Assembly (NCBI RefSeq): GCF_003019815.1
Contig: NZ_CP027773.1
Coordinates: forward strand, 2,181,001-2,245,000
Source: Variovorax sp. PMC12
Lineage (GTDB): Bacteria; Pseudomonadota; Gammaproteobacteria; Burkholderiales; Burkholderiaceae_C
DNA: 64,000 bases
Direction: 5' to 3'
In this document: positions 63,173 to 64,000 of the stretch, piece after piece
Position numbering within the stretch: position 1 is the stretch's first letter
Layout: each line of letters opens with the position of its first letter
The notes under the pieces: model-generated
Seen by the model: only the letters and a program-made list of their open reading frames with translations
What the model was told of the DNA's origin: nothing
Databases searched by the model: none
Made by a program: the position numbers and the translations under genes

Positions 63173-64000
63173 TCCCAGCTGGCTGCTGATCGGCCTGCCC
63201 ATCGCCTTCGTGCTGGGCTGGCTCGCATCGCGCTTCGACATCCGCCAGCTCAAGCTCGAGAACAGGCAAGCCCCCAAGGCCTACTTCCGCGGCCTGAACT
63301 TCCTGCTCAACGAGCAGCAGGACCAGGCCATCGACGCCTTCATCGAGGCCGTGCAGAACGACCCCGACACACAGGAGCTGCACTTCGCCCTCGGCAACCT
63401 GTTCCGCCGCCGCGGCGAATACCAGCGCGCCGTGCGCGTGCATGAGCACCTGCTGGGCCGCGGCGATCTGAGCCGCAGCGACCGCGAGCGCGCGCAGCAC
63501 GCCCTGGCGCAAGACTTCCTGCGCGCCGGCCTGCTCGATCGCGCCGAAGCCGCATTGCAGAAGCTCGAAGGCACGCGCTACGAGAACGAGGCCCGCCTGT
63601 CGCTGCTGGCCATCTACGAGCGCTCGCGCGAGTGGGCGCAGGCCGCCGACGTGGCCCAGAAGCTCGACGAATCGGATCAGGCGAGCTACGCCACGCGCCG
63701 CGCACACCACCTGTGCGAGCAGGCCACCGAGCGCGTGGCTGCCAGCGACCTGCCCGGCGCCACCAAGCTGCTCGCGCAGGCCGTCGAGCTGGCGCCGCAG
63801 GCGCCGCGTCCCGCCATCGACACCGCCAACCTCCAGCTGCGCAAGAGCGAACCGGCCGCGGCCTTCGACACCCTCGTGGCGCTCAGCGAAACCGCGCCGC
63901 TCGCGCTGCCGCTCTATGCCGCCACGCTGCAGCAGGCGGCCGTCGGCGCGCACCGCGAAGGCGAGGCGCTCGCGCTGCTGCAGCGGCGCTATGTCGAATC
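63162..64000 (+). CDS. lapB: LapB (YciM) TPR protein, 3' end outside window
   Basis: About 279 codons are visible and the frame is open at the right edge. It begins MDFDPSWLLIGLPIAFVLGW as an N-terminal membrane anchor, then DIRQLKLENRQAPKAYFRGL with the YciM pattern, and TPR repeats (LNEQQDQAIDAFIEAVQNDP; LGNLFRRRGEYQRAVRVHEH). LapB controls LpxC turnover and links lipopolysaccharide synthesis to export. The C-terminal rubredoxin-type metal site expected for the family would lie beyond the window. Coupled to lapA by an 11-bp overlap. Confidence 0.93.
   Translation, partial: MDFDPSWLLIGLPIAFVLGWLASRFDIRQLKLENRQAPKAYFRGLNFLLNEQQDQAIDAFIEAVQNDPDTQELHFALGNLFRRRGEYQRAVRVHEHLLGRGDLSRSDRERAQHALAQDFLRAGLLDRAEAALQKLEGTRYENEARLSLLAIYERSREWAQAADVAQKLDESDQASYATRRAHHLCEQATERVAASDLPGATKLLAQAVELAPQAPRPAIDTANLQLRKSEPAAAFDTLVALSETAPLALPLYAATLQQAAVGAHREGEALALLQRRYVE

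Overview
The window is high-GC DNA from a betaproteobacterium, most probably a Comamonadaceae member close to Variovorax. The evidence is a one-piece tmRNA with an ANDERFALAA tag, a fused aroA-cmk gene, the gyrA / serC / pheA / tyrA / aroA-cmk / rpsA / ihfB / lapAB order, and the many nutrient transporters. The genus is inferred from gene content, not from a database search. No CRISPR array, insertion sequence or prophage was recognised.

Region 1 (1-29.9 kb) is an accessory island built around type I secretion of giant repeat proteins. A plus-strand adhesin, cut by the left edge (1-8616), carries Ig-like repeats, FG-GAP repeats and an RTX tail. It is followed by a terminator and a tryptophan-halogenase-like gene broken by an out-of-frame internal deletion. 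Facing it on the minus strand is a tightly overlapping operon. In order of transcription it encodes a response-regulator-like protein with a degenerate receiver, a second adhesin of about 3150 residues with twenty 82-residue repeats, an outer-membrane TolC-type protein, an ABC exporter with an inactive C39-like domain, an HlyD adaptor, a TPR/glycosyltransferase-like protein and a small FlhD-like protein without FlhC. A 7TMR-DISM histidine kinase and a divergent OmpR-type regulator close the island. The regulator/kinase stretch (25.8-29.1 kb) looks AT-richer than its surroundings.

Region 2 (30-39 kb) holds nucleobase/hydantoin-type uptake and its control: an NCS1 permease, an Asp/Glu/hydantoin racemase, a GntR/FCD regulator, an XRE regulator, an NAD-dependent epimerase and an NCS2 permease. 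A TGTATACA palindrome lies upstream of both permeases and is a candidate shared operator. A long, almost perfect palindrome precedes the epimerase. An aldo/keto reductase follows, then a QseC-like sensor kinase whose phospho-acceptor His is replaced by Asn.

Region 3 (39-49.2 kb) is one co-directional catabolic cluster: a tartrate/isopropylmalate-dehydrogenase-family enzyme, a complete peptide/nickel-type ABC importer (two permeases, two ATPases, one binding protein), an amidase, an aldehyde dehydrogenase and a 3-hydroxyisobutyrate-dehydrogenase-family reductase. The substrate is not evident. The order suggests import, amide hydrolysis and oxidation of the product.

Region 4 (49.2-64 kb) is housekeeping core: ssrA, gph, ubiG and ompA on the minus strand; then gyrA, a DUF2059 gene, serC, pheA, tyrA, aroA-cmk, rpsA, ihfB, lapA and a lapB cut by the right edge on the plus strand.
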